Shown here one piece after another: positions 50,301 to 63,044 of a stretch of DNA of 64,000 nt (within the stretch, counting starts at the first letter, position 1; every line of letters begins with the position of its first letter). A program made the position numbers and the translations under genes. Source of the stretch: Apostichopus japonicus (Eukaryota > Echinodermata > Holothuroidea > Aspidochirotida > Stichopodidae); contig NC_092580.1 in assembly GCF_037975245.1 (NCBI RefSeq), positions 14,485,001-14,549,000 of the forward strand, given 5' to 3'. The notes under the pieces are model-generated. The model saw only the letters and a program-made list of their open reading frames with translations. It was not told where the DNA came from and did not search any database.

Positions 50301-53300
50301 GTAACCCTAGCATCTGGAATCCACACAGGAGCCTGATTACCCAAGGTAGACTCAGCTTCCTTCTTCTCCTCATCCGTTAACTGAAGACAAAACAAAGACG
50401 ATGAAACATTCATTACTGCACTCAAACGATTCCTTGCATGTTTGGGTGAGGCTTACATTGTAAACTTTATATATTGAAGCCACACTGGTGTTGATGTAAC
50501 AATTGTTGTGGAATTATAGGCAAACTGTCACCCTACTGAAAAACAGGTTCTTCATAGCTGACAGGCAAATAAAATGGCCTGTGATTGATATATGCAACAA
50601 CAGATTTCAGAGGATATAAAATAGAAATATGTCACAATATTGACATATATATTTATGTATTGACATAGACAATATTGACGTAGTGTCAACTACATGTAGA
50701 ATGCGGCTGGCAAGTACAACTTGACAAGTTGACCGCATGACAAGTTGATGCGTCAATTCCAATGGTTCGCCGAGGGTTACATCTAACACCAAGCATTTCA
50801 GGAAGTAAATGGTAAATTTGAAACATTCATTACCAGTATACTGCCTGAAATACCCAGGGACAGATATGTTTAAAACTGCTGGTTGTGACATCCATTCTTG
50901 TCCATGTGAGTTCTTGCCTTGGTCCGACATCCCAAATCGAGGATGCACTGACCTCTGAAATGATACATTGATTTTATTAAGAAGAAAAATTAAAAATTTA
51001 AACCTTTTCATCGTGAAGGAAGGTGCTTCTCTTCTCCATCACAGCTTCAACTGCATTCTTGATCGCTGTCATCCATTCTTCCTTCTCCTCTGGTGAGCTG
51101 GAAAAAATACAAAATCACTGGGTTATAGCTCATATTAACCAACCCATGTAATATTGAAACAAATCACTATTCATAAGAGAATAGCTATGACCAATTAACT
51201 GGCATAAATATGGGTTATTTAGGGGGCAAAGAGAAGTGTGGGAAACAATATATTCTCACCCTTTGGCTTTTTGGCCCAGTTAATTGCTAGCAAAATTGCT
51301 TACCTGGGAAATTGGGAATGGTGAAGGAGGGGTGAGGGCCAAGGAGCCTTAAAAGACCAATAGAGCACAAAGCATTTTGTTTTAAGACCTTTCAGACCTT
51401 AGTGAGATCGGGGAACTTACCTAGCAGCAAGAGTGAATGACCGTTCCACACTGATGATGTTGAATTCATTTTCATGGTCCCTTATCTGTTGAGGTTCTGT
51501 TACCTGAAGAAACAAAATTTGTAAGAATATGAGTATAGAACAATCTCAGTTTGCCCTTAAAAAGGTCTTCGTATAAACACCTAATTTGCCCCCCTATTCA
51601 GTACCTGTGTTCATTGTCCTTGGAACAAAGATTGTAAAAACAAAGGAATAAGGCAAGTCATTCCTTTGACATCAGCAATGTGCATAATTAATTAGCTAAG
51701 GTTAGCTATTCATAAATGAAACTAGAACTAAGAAAATTATTCCATGATATTTAATGCCCAGTATAGTGATTAGAACAATGTTGTCCATACACCTTAAAAC
51801 CAACAGAGGCATCTCAATCCACATTGTTTGAGTTTCTTCAATTGAATGCTGAAGAACAGCGAAGTTAATTCCTTGCTTTGAACATTTCAAGAATATTTAT
51901 GTGTTAGGGCTTACCTGCATGCCCTGCAAAGGTAACTCTGCCTTTAGTCTAAGTCCGGATGGGAAAGATGCAGTTGTCAATAGAACATCACTTAGCTGGA
52001 AGGAAAAATTACAAATATCAATAATGTTAAACGAGTGTACTATTTATGCTATGTCCATTTGTATTATACAGCGCTAGACCAGTGAAAATTAAAAAAATTT
52101 ACACTGGGAAGCCTGACAGTCTTTTCAGCCCGAATAGTTATCAGAAGCTCTGAGCACCCGGCATATAGGCAGGGCTCGAAAAATCTTTTAATACTCTATG
52201 AGAGTCACAAGAAGGTACTCACCAAAAATAATTTCCTCTGTTGAAATTCCTTTCTTGATATCTTGTTCAGAATTCCTTCTTTGAGAAAAGTCTATAGAAA
52301 GGAAAAGTAATAAATAAACCAGTGTAAACAGTATATATAAATATATACAGTATATACAGTATATATGCTTAAACCAGTATATACAATGAAAGAGGCGAAA
52401 TCTCTTTGTTATACAAATATGACTGACCCTACCCAGCATTATGAAAATGGTGCGTTTCAAATTAGGATAATTACAAACTAATTAGCTACTTAGAGAAGTT
52501 GTTCTTCAAAGAAAGAGCTGTCATATAAACTAATGATGGTTAGGTTTGTGTCGAAGGAAAGGTATTAGGGAAAAAAAGGTTTCACTCACCCTGCCAGGTT
52601 TCACGATGTCATGTTGACCAAGTAAACTGTGCTGAATGTTCAACAACTTCTCCAAATCATCCTGGAAGAGATAAGCAAATTTACGATCAAACAAAATCTT
52701 TGGTGGCTACAAAAGCACTTGTTTGAAGATGCCTTAAGAAACGAGAAACATTTGTCAAAGCAAAGTGATCAACGAACCCTCATTTTGCATCTACCAAAAG
52801 TAACTACCAAGGTAGCTAGATCTGACATTGCTGAGGAATTATGGAATAGCAAATGAAACATGCCACCAAGTCTTTACTTATGGTATTATCTGTTGGAAGG
52901 TATACTCACTCCTGTTTTCATTAGATTGTTGACATGACTGGCTACTTCACTGACAATACCCAACGCAACTGAAAGTTTAAAAAAAATGTTCACATTTTAA
53001 GCTATGGTTTAAGTTTTAATACTTTCTGCATGCAAAATCGTAAGAAATCCTATGATATGTCCGTACAAGCCTTCACTTCATATACAACATCTGAAAACAG
53101 TTTGACAACAAGATTGCTCTGACAGGAGATGAACTTATAATAACCTTAAATACCATTCAACGACTTTCCAAGTAAAACTGACGCATGACTAAGAAGGTTG
53201 AAGGCCATGCTAAGAGGGCAATACAAGTTCACACAATTACTACTTGTTTTGGACAAGCTGCAAATGAGTAGTAAGTACTTAAATATTTTTGGGGGGTTAT

Positions 53301-55385
53301 AAAATAAGCAAATGAATTGAAAATCCCTCATAACCAAACCACTATAATATTGGGTGCAATTCCATACAATGGGATACTAAAGGAATGGTGTTAGGTACAC
53401 CTAAGCTGGAAATCAACCAATTTCATTAACACTAACCTTTAGTGTCTTCATAGTCCTCCGAGCCTTCCTCTAGGTTCTTTTGATAATCTGAAATTAAAGG
53501 AAAGTTAAATATGAGGTTACCAAAGATAAATGCCTGTGCGAGTTACAGAGTCACTAATTATGTACAAGGTTGTCCAGTTTCTTACAAAGAAAACCATCAA
53601 ATTATCTTAGTTTCAATTAACAAAATTACAAGCCTACCTGTTAATAGAAGTCTGTACTGCGGTATCCGCTGGACTGGTTTCAGCATATAATGACGGACCT
53701 GGAGGCTCTGGCATCTCGGACCGGCCTGTAGGGAACAGGATGTAAGGGAGAGAAGAATGCTTCATTAGACAAGGGTGCATGGGTACAATCATATGGTAAC
53801 ATCACCAGAAGAATGAAAAAGGTGATCAATTAACAGCAAAGCATTCAGATTCTTAGTTACCTCAAATTCTTTCACTGCAGCTTTGAAGTTTGGATATCGA
53901 TTGCATGCATCCTCTAACTCAGCCGTGAGCTTCTCAAAGTCCTTGATGTAGGTCGTGTAAAGTTTCAAGTATGGACCCTTCTTGATAAACACATCTGCAA
54001 CCTTTGGGTTCTCAGCCCTAAATGAGAGAGAAAGCAATAATTAATACAGACCCTAATGCAGTTATATAGATACCAGCTATATGTAGTATGTAGACCAGAG
54101 TGGCAGTAAACATCAACCCTTTGGGGTACCTACACGGTCAGTGGGTCGAAGGGGGGGAGGGGACTCACGGCATGAGACCAATGTTCTCCTGCCATTAAAA
54201 GTTTTGTAACGAACCTCCATGTCAACCTCTACAGGGATTGCCATGAACATTGAGGAATCTGCTACAACTTAGCAAGCAAGCGAGCAAGCTTCCCTAAAAA
54301 AGAATCATTTCAGTAACATCCTCAGTTACATCTAGTTCAGAAAATGGCAAGAAAATGCATTTCCCCACTTACGACAATCATTTAGGTACATTATATACTC
54401 ACCAATTGTCTATTCTCGCCTTGACGTCTGTGAGAAGCTCTTCATTGAACATTTGAAGCTGGGGAAGATAGCCTAGTATTTGGTCCAAAACCATCTTTTC
54501 TATCACTGGTTGGCCATCAACTTGAGCATACTCGATGTGAGATTTGAAGTCCTGCCATTGAAAAAAAAGGAAGACATATTCAAGTTCCAAGTTCACTGTT
54601 AAAACTATTGCTAGAAATAGGTCATAGACAAATGCAACAATTTTAATCATGAAGTAAAAATAGTTTATCCACCAAGGAAGATGATATTCTCTCTTTAACA
54701 ACTTACATTACTTTTAGAAAGAAATTATTGATAAGAGGATATTCAAAATGTATCAAATTTCAAAGACAAAATGATGAAAGACTGCTTCAGAAGAAAATTT
54801 GCCATGCTGTCATCAAAGATGACCTAGCACATTCCTAGAGCAAGAAAGGGCTTATCTTCTAAAATAGAAATATTGTACAAAATTTCTCTACCATAATAAA
54901 CTGCCAAAGGAAATTCTAACATTTAAGCTCAAAATACAAGTTCTAGCAATCTCTTCTTTATATAAATTACTGTGTACGAACAGTGATTTTGCAGCATTTG
55001 TCGTACATCCAAACAGCCTTCATCGACGATCGAAGACCATAACGAATGGATGAGGACGCTATCACACCTCCAACAGTAACACCTTACAGAACCAGCCTTA
55101 TCTATTTTAATACAATTCAATTCCTTCCCTCATCCTCATGGAACAGAACTCACCTCATTGAGGAGTCTCAAGACATCAACGAAGACCGCCTCTGAACCTT
55201 TGATCTCTTTGGCCACTTGGTAAGCTTTCTTCCTCTCCTTCGAGAGAGTGCTCATGAAAGCAGCATCGTCTGCCTCTGCTTCGGATTCCTCCGCTCTACT
55301 GCTGCTCCTATCCTCGTCTGAAAATTCATCGGTGTCAAAGTCCGAGTCGTAGTCCTGTTCCTCCACCAGGCTCTCACTCCTGTTG
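47340..55385 (-). CDS. FGD5/6-like: Gene C: FGD5/FGD6-like FYVE, RhoGEF and PH domain protein (5' exons not found)
   Basis: A guanine nucleotide exchange factor of the FGD family, which activates Cdc42 at PI3P-rich endosomes or membrane ruffles and so controls actin. Seventeen exons give 1,759 coding nt (about 585 residues) to a TGA at 47340-47342, in consistent phase throughout. Order: acidic Ser-rich stretch, DH domain (with LKPVQRIPQYRLLL), PH1 (PGR then LKEGILNKISRK, DVLLTT, ERSFTLAA, EEKEEWMTAI), FYVE (WIPD, RRHHCRACG, four Cys pairs), a basic linker, and PH2 (KGYLQYKEKKSWKRMWFVV and a final EWMTAFQEATQ). The FYVE with WIPD and the LKEVSA linker before PH2 resemble FGD5/FGD6 rather than FGD1-4; this rests on remembered family features. 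The usual long disordered N-terminus must lie further right. The remaining 8.6 kb of window may be its 5' introns. Confidence 0.9.
48119..48189 (-). CDS. FGD5/6-like: Gene C exon: second PH domain
   Basis: Reads IKLTQAKISKFFKADSQTST then splits a Glu codon at the donor GTAAGT. Without splicing, a TAA follows at once, giving a protein that lacks the last helix. 71 nt, phase 0 to 2. Confidence 0.85.
48455..48634 (-). CDS. FGD5/6-like: Gene C exon: second PH domain
   Basis: Reads DITIKGYLQYKEKKSWKRMW then FVVKDKVLYTYKASEDVAAE, a clear PH start. 180 nt, phase 0. The exon starts with GTGAGC after CAG, so the acceptor resembles a donor. Confidence 0.9.
49277..49365 (-). CDS. FGD5/6-like: Gene C exon: basic linker between FYVE and PH2
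   Basis: Reads SPSTSMKVKRRKSHVTPSKS then KILKE. Rich in Lys, Arg and Ser; a possible phosphorylation-regulated hinge (inference). 89 nt, phase 1 to 0. Confidence 0.85.
49607..49700 (-). CDS. FGD5/6-like: Gene C exon: FYVE zinc finger, second half
   Basis: Reads VVCGNCSKDKVYLEYLKKNG then RVCDECSVTLG, giving the last two zinc-binding Cys pairs. 94 nt, phase 0 to 1. Confidence 0.95.
50231..50380 (-). CDS. FGD5/6-like: Gene C exon: FYVE zinc finger, first half
   Basis: Contains WIPD (the W-x-x-D motif), then CQIC and RRHHCRACG, the PI3P-binding FYVE core. 150 nt, phase 0; acceptor TTTTGTCTTCAG. Confidence 0.95.
51004..51097 (-). CDS. FGD5/6-like: Gene C exon: PH1 C-terminal helix
   Basis: Reads SPEEKEEWMTAIKNAVEAVM then EKRSTFLHDEK, with the invariant PH Trp. 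94 nt, phase 2 to 0. The donor GTTTAA is weak. Confidence 0.85.
51421..51503 (-). CDS. FGD5/6-like: Gene C exon: PH1
   Basis: Reads ENEFNIISVERSFTLAA, the strand before the C-terminal helix of PH1. 83 nt, phase 0 to 2. Confidence 0.9.
51915..51995 (-). CDS. FGD5/6-like: Gene C exon: PH1
   Basis: Reads LSDVLLTTASFPSGLRLKAE then LPLQGMQ; D-V-L-L and L-P-L-x-G-M are PH strand motifs of this family. 81 nt, phase 0. Confidence 0.9.
52223..52291 (-). CDS. FGD5/6-like: Gene C exon: PH1 start
   Basis: Reads TFLKEGILNKISRKEFQQRK then LFL, strands 1-2 of the first PH domain. 69 nt, phase 0. Confidence 0.9.
52590..52661 (-). CDS. FGD5/6-like: Gene C exon: DH-PH linker
   Basis: Reads DDLEKLLNIQHSLLGQHDIV then KPGR, the linker helix and I-V-x-P-G-R motif that lead into PH1. 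72 nt, phase 0. Confidence 0.9.
52910..52968 (-). CDS. FGD5/6-like: Gene C exon: last DH helix
   Basis: Reads ALGIVSEVASHVNNLMKTG, the last DH helix. 59 nt, phase 1 to 0, donor GTGAGT. Confidence 0.85.
53437..53487 (-). CDS. FGD5/6-like: Gene C exon: DH domain
   Basis: Short 51-nt exon reading YQKNLEEGSEDYEDT, phase 1-1, matching the acidic loop after the signature helix in FGD proteins. Confidence 0.85.
53638..53725 (-). CDS. FGD5/6-like: Gene C exon: DH domain signature helix
   Basis: Contains HYMLKPVQRIPQYRLLLT, the conserved CR3 helix of Dbl-family exchange factors that contacts the GTPase. 88 nt, phase 0 to 1. Confidence 0.95.
53861..54017 (-). CDS. FGD5/6-like: Gene C exon: DH domain, third part
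   Basis: Reads KVADVFIKKGPYLKLYTTYI then KDFEKLTAELEDACNRYPNF, the typical G-P-x-L-K-x-Y-x-x-Y-I helix. 157 nt, phase 2 to 0. Confidence 0.9.
54403..54551 (-). CDS. FGD5/6-like: Gene C exon: DH domain, second part
   Basis: Reads KMVLDQILGYLPQLQMFNEE and LLTDVKARIDNW, matching the conserved second DH block (I-x-x-Y-L-P-x-L). 149 nt, phase 0 to 2, donor GTGAGT. Confidence 0.9.
55154..55385 (-). CDS. FGD5/6-like: Gene C exon: acidic region and start of DH domain
   Basis: First exon found. It reads SESLVEEQDYDSDFDTDEFS and more Ser/Glu/Asp, then KERKKAYQVAKEIKGSEAVF, the first helix of the DH domain. The acceptor TTTTCCCTTTAG is strong and needs a phase-2 exon upstream. Donor GTGAGT. Confidence 0.85.
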
Positions 55386-56126
55386 CTAAAGGGAAAAGAA
55401 AAAGGAAAAAGAGTTATTCCAATGAAGGATACTAAAATAGGTGATTTTAAACGATCCACAGATGTATCTTCTCGTGCTAAACACTGTTTACAGATTCGTA
55501 AAGAATTCTTACACAATTGAATCAGGAACTAAATATACATAATATACTCAACTGATGCTGTATGATGGGCAGAATGAAAATCCCTGTATCTTATTACAAA
55601 GCAAGTGATCAATGCCAAAGCTATTAATGTATCTCTCATCACTGGCCACAATACCATACCATCCCAATCCTTGCTCTCAAAAGAACTAACTACATGGACA
55701 ATTAACTGAATGCATCCTTAATTAAAAAAGAAAATGCACAACTTGTTTAATCTGTCCATTTTAAGCAATCTCCCTTGCCCCACCCCCAATGGGTAATAAT
55801 CAAACCAACTTTAAACATGGCAGACTGCTTTATGAGCATTTCTTTCTTAGTCTGCCCCAACCACATTAGTGAGATACCAATGTATTACATAACATCTGTT
55901 TGCAGAGTGGATAGAGTTAATAAGCAGTCCTGGAGTATAAAACCACATGGCCATCTGCTATTGGTCAATACTTAGACCCATTCATGAGGAGGCCAGGGGG
56001 GCATAGATCAAAGTGATTACAAACTGCTAGCTTTTGTAAATGATTACTCAATGAATGGGAGACAAAAGGGCCAGGCATACAGCTGCTGCATGATGCTGCC
56101 TGTTGACTGCACAGAGGGCTGTTGTG

Positions 56127-56222
56127 TGCATAAATATATATATGGATTCAGCATGGCTCTTGTGTGCATACATATATATGGATTCAGCATGGCTCTTGTG
56201 TGCATATATGTGGATTCAGCAA
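56127..56222. repeat. Short tandem repeat of about 36 bp, three copies
   Basis: Units contain TATGGATTCAGCATGGCTCT followed by TGTGTGCATA. Non-coding; ORFs here are repeat artefacts. Confidence 0.8.
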
Positions 56223-58744
56223 CCATGTACCTCTGTAGGGGTTTGAAATGATTCCCCTATTTGGACTGGTTCCCCAAAAAAGTTTTAACCAGAGAGATCA
56301 CTTGACCAGATTTGATAATGGCTGTACTTCTGCAGAGGGTGTGGTCTCACAAGGCAAGCAGCTGACATGCAACCAGAACATGAATATTAACCAACTAGTG
56401 ACTGGTTAGAAAGGATGCATAAAACAGTGAGCACATGGCGGGGCAAAATGGTCATTAAAAGAAAAGCAGTCTGAATAGGTCAGGGGAAGGCTTAAGGCAG
56501 GAAGGCTATACTACTGTACAATCAAGCAAAACTCTGCAAGCAAAACTCAGCAAAAGTGTTACCATCCATTGCATACCAGGCTGAATCAAATCAAATGACA
56601 AAAACAATATTTTGACAACACAAGTTGATGCTAAGAAAAGTTTCACAATGGATGCAACAAAACATTCCCCCAAAAATTGAGTATTACTAAAAAAAAAGCA
56701 AGCCCACAGAAATGTCAGCCATAAATTGGTCACATATATGAAGTAGAAAAGTTGAGACCTTCCGATCCACTACGGTTTAAACAATAATATATCATAATTA
56801 TACATCAATGGAATGCAAGGTTCATATCAAATTACAACGAAAACCATTAGTTTCATTTTAAAATTACATTCATTTAGAGTTCATGAGAAGATGCCAGGGT
56901 AACTAACCTTGCTGAGACTACCACAAATTGAGATTCGAAACTTGCTCTTTCAAAAAGTAAAGGTAAATTGTAGGAACTATTTACCATAAAAAACACAAGT
57001 CAAGTCTTACTTCCACATATGGATTGTATGATAAAATTATTCACAGCAAACAACAGTTACTTGTCCCGTGGCAAACACCCCACTACATTAGAATGTTTTG
57101 TACTACTTGTACTTAAGTTTTGAGATGTGAATTTATTTGGTGTGTACTTAATTAAATAAGGGATGTGAACTAATTTGGTGGCTGTAAAAACGGCCAAAAA
57201 ATTAATGGATAATTTGCCACATTTCCCCACCCAGTAAGTTGGTAGAGACAAAAACTTCTTTCACATATGATAACAAATTCCTAAATGTAATGCATAGATT
57301 TTATCATGAATATTCATAAAAACCAAGCATGTTCAAATGTCTTCTATTCTTTTCCACTACTCAAGAGGATTTCCAGATAATCAAAATTTGCCAAAAGTAT
57401 GCTACTGTTAACACTCTTTTGTTGGAAGAAATCTCCTGATCCACAGATCAGCCAGTAAACCACAAATGAAACAAAAGGAAGGAAGAGCTAAAAGTGTAAT
57501 AGCAATAGATAATGATATATATTACTCTAGGATGATGACAAATACAAAACAAAATTAAATTAAATGATATCACTGAAAGTACCTTGAAAATCTTGACACA
57601 CAACCATCTCTGAAGCAATCATTTTGGGGTGGGTCTCTCTCGCACTAGCAGGCAGGCACATTCTGGCTGGAGAGTCCACTCTCAATGAGATCCAAGAAAC
57701 ATGTGGCTTATACTGCCACATCACACAGCCTTCACTGCTAACACACCCCACCTTATCTGTGATCAGGTATCTGACTATGCATTCACAGATTACATAACAT
57801 TACATAACATTACACAACTGGACAAACACTCAGACAGAGCCCATAGTGTTAGCAATGGTTATTTCAGTGAAAGAAAGTCCAGGGTAGCCAAGCTCATAAG
57901 GCCTTTAGAATTTACACATGCATAAATTCCAGTTTGTACTGAGTAACTTATTATAGAGTGTTCACAGGCAAAGGGGAGTTTCTGTGTGTTCAAGCAAAGA
58001 CACAATCATACTGGTCTGTGTCTTGTCCACTGTGGTCAATACCTGCTAATAAAACTGACCCAACCTTCGGATTACATAATCAATAAGGAACTAAAGCTGC
58101 AACTTTATCTGTGTGTTACAGACACATTGAACAATTAAAGAGTACTGCTTGGAGATAGATATATGTATGTTCAAGTTAACAACGCCTCTTTTGATTTACA
58201 TGAGAAAGATATGCGAACTGAGATTATGAACGTATCATTGTTAAGCAGGACATTCAACACTGTGATGGATAAACTTCTCAAATGACCAGCAATTAGAGTA
58301 ATAATTACAATATATATGCATATTTACATAGAACGTCTTCTGGGAGTTACACTGGAACACACTCAAATTTGCAGCAAGTGAACAAATGATTTCTGTGCCC
58401 TTTTCTAGTTAGCCAAAATTTACAGTCTCAAAATTATTCAAGAGAGAAATCAAAAAGTGTACAATTATACACTGATTAAGGGGCCTAAATAAGGTATCGG
58501 TAGAATATTTACTGTAATTAACAGGGGACTCGGTGGAATCAGTTCTGACTGAATGCTTCAAACAAAAGGCTCAGTACCTTAACATGGTGTTTTTACTGCA
58601 TTTTTGGCAATTCGTCCATTTCATGTCAAATTTGTGTAAAACACAACTTATTCACTTCTTTGTAGGTCCTGCTGGGCTTTAACGTGACTTAAATTATAAA
58701 TAAATTAGAACAAATGATTTGCTTTCATTCAGGTTGACACTTTG

Positions 58745-59226
58745 GTAGATTATGTAGTAAATGATTATGTACTGAAATTAGATTATGTAGTGAATATTAT
58801 GTAGTGAATTGAGATTATGTAGTGAGTATTATGTAGTGAATTAAGATTATGTAGTGAATATTATAAAATGAATTGAAATTATGTAGTGAATATCATGTAG
58901 TGAATTGAGATTATGTAGTGAATATTATGTAGTGAATTGAGATTATGTAGTGAGTATTATGTAGTGAATTTAGAGTATGTAGTGAATATTATATAGTGAA
59001 TTTAGATTATGTAGTAAGTATTATGTAGTGAATTTAGATTATGTAGTGAATATTATGTAGAGAATTGAGATTATGTAGTGAGTATTATGTAGTGAATTTA
59101 GATTATACAGTGAATATTATGTGGTGAATATTATTTAGTGAATTTAGATTATGTAGTGAGTATTATGTATTGAAATTAGATTGTGTAATGAATATTATCT
59201 AGTGAAGTTAGATTATGTAGTGAAAG
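58745..59226. repeat. 32-bp minisatellite (ATTATGTAGTGAAT type)
   Basis: About 15 units of two alternating 16-bp halves, AGATTATGTAGTGAGT and ATTATGTAGTGAATTT. AT-rich, in the region 5' of the found exons of gene C. Confidence 0.9.
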
Positions 59227-59479
59227 AATTTATTGAAACCATGCAGTTTCCAAACAGCTTTGCTTTTTTTTTTTTTTTAATTAACAAGTTTAACAAACCC
59301 TAACTCAGTGGTTACAACACAAAATGAGATAATAATTGATCAAAACTAAGAAGACCTTCCAAACATTTTCACTTTTTGCAAATTAATGAGCCAATTTTTA
59401 TGATTTTCAATGTCAACATCTCAGAACCTGATCATATTACTACTAATCACATGCTAGGAAAAAACAAGCAAATAAACTA

Positions 59480-60113
59480 CAAACAATTCGACTGCTGCAA
59501 ATTTGACCACTTTTAATTATTTGGAATGGAATTGTTTGAAATAAAATAAGTTGACTAGTTACAGGCAAGAAGTGGGGAGGGGGTGGGGAGGGGTGTGTGG
59601 GTGGTGGTCACCTCTCCTTTTCAATCCCACTCAGGAAAAATTATTTATTAGCATAAATTTGAATGCAGACCTAATTTATTATCTGAATTTACCTCAGAAT
59701 GCACCAAATAGTTAGATTTTTTATTCTTTAGGAGGGGGGGGGGTGGGGTGGGGGAATGGGTGGGTTGGAGGGAGGAAAAGTTACCCTACATGAGCACCAG
59801 ATACAAACAATTGGACTGCTGCAAATTTTACCACTTTTAATTATTTGGAATGGAATTGTATGAAATAAAATAAGTTGACTAGTTACAGGCAAGAAGAGGG
59901 AGGTGGGTTGGGGTGGGGGTGACCTCTCCTTTTCAATCCCACTTAGGAAAAAAGTAATTATTAGCATAAATTTGAATGTAGGCCAAATTAATAATCTGAA
60001 TATACTTCAGAATGGACCATATATTTTTTCTTTGGGGGAAGGGGGGTAGGGGAATGGGTGGGTTGGAGGGAGGAAAGGGTACCCTTGGGCCCTACATGGG
60101 CACCACCAGATTC
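59480..60113. repeat. Tandem duplication of a 320-bp segment
   Basis: 59480-59802 and 59803-60113 are head-to-tail copies, from ACAAACAATT(C/G)GACTGCTGC to GGAGGGAGGAAA(A/G)(G)GT. G-rich tracts inside differ in length. Confidence 0.85.
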
Positions 60114-62671
60114 AACAAGCCAAGAGTCAAACCTCCTCCTTTTTAAAGATCCTGGATCCAAGCCTGAGTTAATCTAATGGACTAAAATGCTTTCAGATGC
60201 TGCCCTCTAATAATTATTACATGATTTATCACTTAGGTCACCTGAAAGTCCTGATTTAAGCTACTCAATTATGGCCCCGTTTTACATTAGACCGCAACCA
60301 CTTCATTGTTGAACCGCCCCCCCCCCCCTTGTTGTTGAAAGTTGAAATGTCAATGCCCCCCTCCCCCAATGACCAAACAATTTTAACGCCACGATAGACT
60401 AGGACCAGGAGAGGATGCGGGACACTGAGCAGCTCAAGTGTTTGATTCGTAAGTCTGTAAAATAGCTCTGGGTTGATCATGGTTCAGCCGTGACCTTCAA
60501 CTGACCCATTGTTGCTTGTTACAGTATAAATCGGACAAAATGAAAGTAGTCAACCTGCGTGTCACACAGCTTAATATGGTTTTGCATGTCGTCTACTAGT
60601 AAGACAACCTCAACACTGAGTACAGGGTTTAATGTAAATGCACAGGTGTTGACAATCCAATGAAATGCTGAACACTCACGCTCGGGGTCTGATCCATAAA
60701 GACTGCACATACAAACTATGACATGCATCACTACCGACAATTTACTTCTTCATGTCACACACTTGTCTCGTCACACAAGTTTATCGTGTCTTGAGGAGCG
60801 GAAATGTAAGTTGTGTGAAATAAGCTAACATGTTCAAGAGACTGAAAGGATCATCTGTGGGAAGGGGATTAGGGAAGAGGGCGGGCAATTAAGAGGGCAG
60901 GCAAGAGGGCAGGGGAGGGAAGGATTAGACAAAAATCTACAGTAATTGCAATACTAATAGTAAGTTTAGCTTTGTGCATTTTATCCTGGATTACCAAATA
61001 CAATTTAAAATTTATTTGGAACATCGAAAGATGAAACTTGAAGATGACGTCACGTTCGTTACTGATCAAATCATATTTGAAATATCCATCCTAAACGATT
61101 AAAAAATCGTTCCTCTGTCAAACGCAACATATAGCGTTCTCATATTTTTTTTTTAAATTTGGAAAATTATTTATAGTTTTTTAAGGTAACTTCTAAGGCC
61201 TACCAGACAATTCTTTTAATAAGCCAAAAAGAACATTTTAAAGGTAAAGAAAGACGAGAAAACAAGACACTGGCTTTGTGAAAGAAACATTTTATCATAC
61301 CACTCCACATCCTTCATAAAAAAATAACATGTCCTTGATGACCAATTAACTACACATTCTTTCCAGATGATTTGATTTTGTCAATGACTAGGAGAGGTTT
61401 TTTTTCTCCTCTCTCCACATCTCCCTCTCTCTCTATATATATATATCTCTCTCATGTGGCCACCAGGGGAGCTCTTTCTAAGGCCAAATTCTAGTATGGA
61501 TGACATACCAGGGTGAAATATCAAGGACAATGTATTCTGACTCTTTTAAACATTTTCAGTCACTATAATTGGTCATAAACATCAACATCACACAGGAAAT
61601 ATTTGATCACATAAACAGGTTACTAAATAGACAATGGGGAGGAAACTGGTACCAAGGTGGTGATGGCATGGAGGAAATTATCAGGAGAGGTAATTTAACC
61701 TCTCCTGAAATCTTACTTGATCCTTGCTGGGCTTTCCATACATCTGATTTCTGTCAGCAAATTCTGGTTGAGTTTCTGTCTTCCCACACCTTCCAAGTAC
61801 ATTTCAAAATCACATCTGATCTGACCAGACACACCTCCTCCCCCAATTTCCACTCCCCACATTCTCCCACCTCCCCCCCCCCATTCTTCCATCTAGTGAC
61901 TTTCAATGAGCGATTGATTAAAGCATTTGACTCAGTTCTCGGCATTGCACAGAATTTTTTTTTACAACAAAAAGTTCAACATTTCCAAGTTCCAACTACT
62001 TTGCATGTTATTGTAAATACTAATATCGGACAATTTTCTCGGTAGCAAATTTTCCAAACTGGATGAAATCATATAACCCTGAATAATAGGTATTGCGGTA
62101 GATTTCATGAGTAATAAAAATACAAATATTCAATCAAGCTTCCTTTCAGTAACCACTCATAAATATTTTGCATGTGACAATTTTTTTTTTTAGGTATGGT
62201 ATGGATTATTTGCTTTGGATTTTAAAGGTCTATGGACACTTATGAACGACATTGTCCTTATCACTCTAATGGGCATTAGAAATTATGAAAATAATCCGTA
62301 ACTCCCATCAAAATCCATCAGAGATTGAAAGTCTTTTCTTAATTCTGGTTTTATTTATGAATAAACATTAGCTAATTATGCAGACTTTGCACATATTTAA
62401 TGAGTTTCCCAGATTTATCAAAACATTCCAAATGTGTATATCTTGGAAATGACAAGAGCTTTTCGAACACTTTCAATTGAATCTTGAAGAGATAATATCA
62501 CACACAAACAAATGTACTCAATATGGTGCAGATTTGGATAGACTGTCGATAGTACTTTAAAGTGCATACAGTCTTGCCCATACATTCTTAAATATTGCAC
62601 TGACTGAAATTACATACAGACTTACTCTCTGTTTGATTCTGTCCTGCCATGTTTAATACCTCCTCTAGGAG

Positions 62672-63044
62672 TATAGGCCTAGGGGCCCAATTTGATTTAG
62701 GGGGGCTGTAACGACTTGCCCGAAAAATATAACCAAAATTTTTCGCGCTTCAACATCTTAATGTGCATATCGTATAGGCATGCATCGGTTATTACATCGC
62801 ATGCCAATAGCATACAATCATTTTCCGTATTATAACCCTTCCATATTGGTTAGAATTATTGGGGAAGTTTTTAAATAATGATGATAATCATAATAATATC
62901 AGTTTAACCATTGTAAAACACATTGCAAATTATTTTACTTTCAGTAGGTGCCCGAAAAATTCTCAGCAGTTGCCCAAATTTTCACAAATTTTTTGGGGTG
63001 TTGGGGGGCTGCAGCCCCCCAGCCCCCCGCCTCCTACGCCTATG
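62672..63044. mobile_element. hAT-like MITE upstream of gene C
   Basis: Perfect 8-bp target duplication TCTAGGAG at 62664-62671 and 63045-63052. Ends TATAGGCCTAGGGGCC and, inverted, CATAGGCGTAGGAGGC. 373 bp; no protein recognised. Confidence 0.75.

Noticed and set aside
50607-51011. 134-codon minus ORF, with a possible cassette exon at about 50853-50943, between PH1 and FYVE of gene C
   Set aside because: The segment has AG and GT borders but would enter in phase 0 and leave in phase 1, breaking the frame into the FYVE exon. The flanking exons join in phase 0 without it. An alternative poison exon cannot be ruled out.
57560-57751. Minus ORF starting MGCVSSEGC as a first exon of gene C
   Set aside because: A donor-like CAAG/GTACTT exists but gives phase 1, while the exon at 55385 needs phase 2.
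61569-62045. 158-codon plus-strand ORF (MVININITQEIF...)
   Set aside because: No recognised domain, low-complexity Pro/His/Ser end, no neighbouring exons in phase. Probably chance or a repeat relic.
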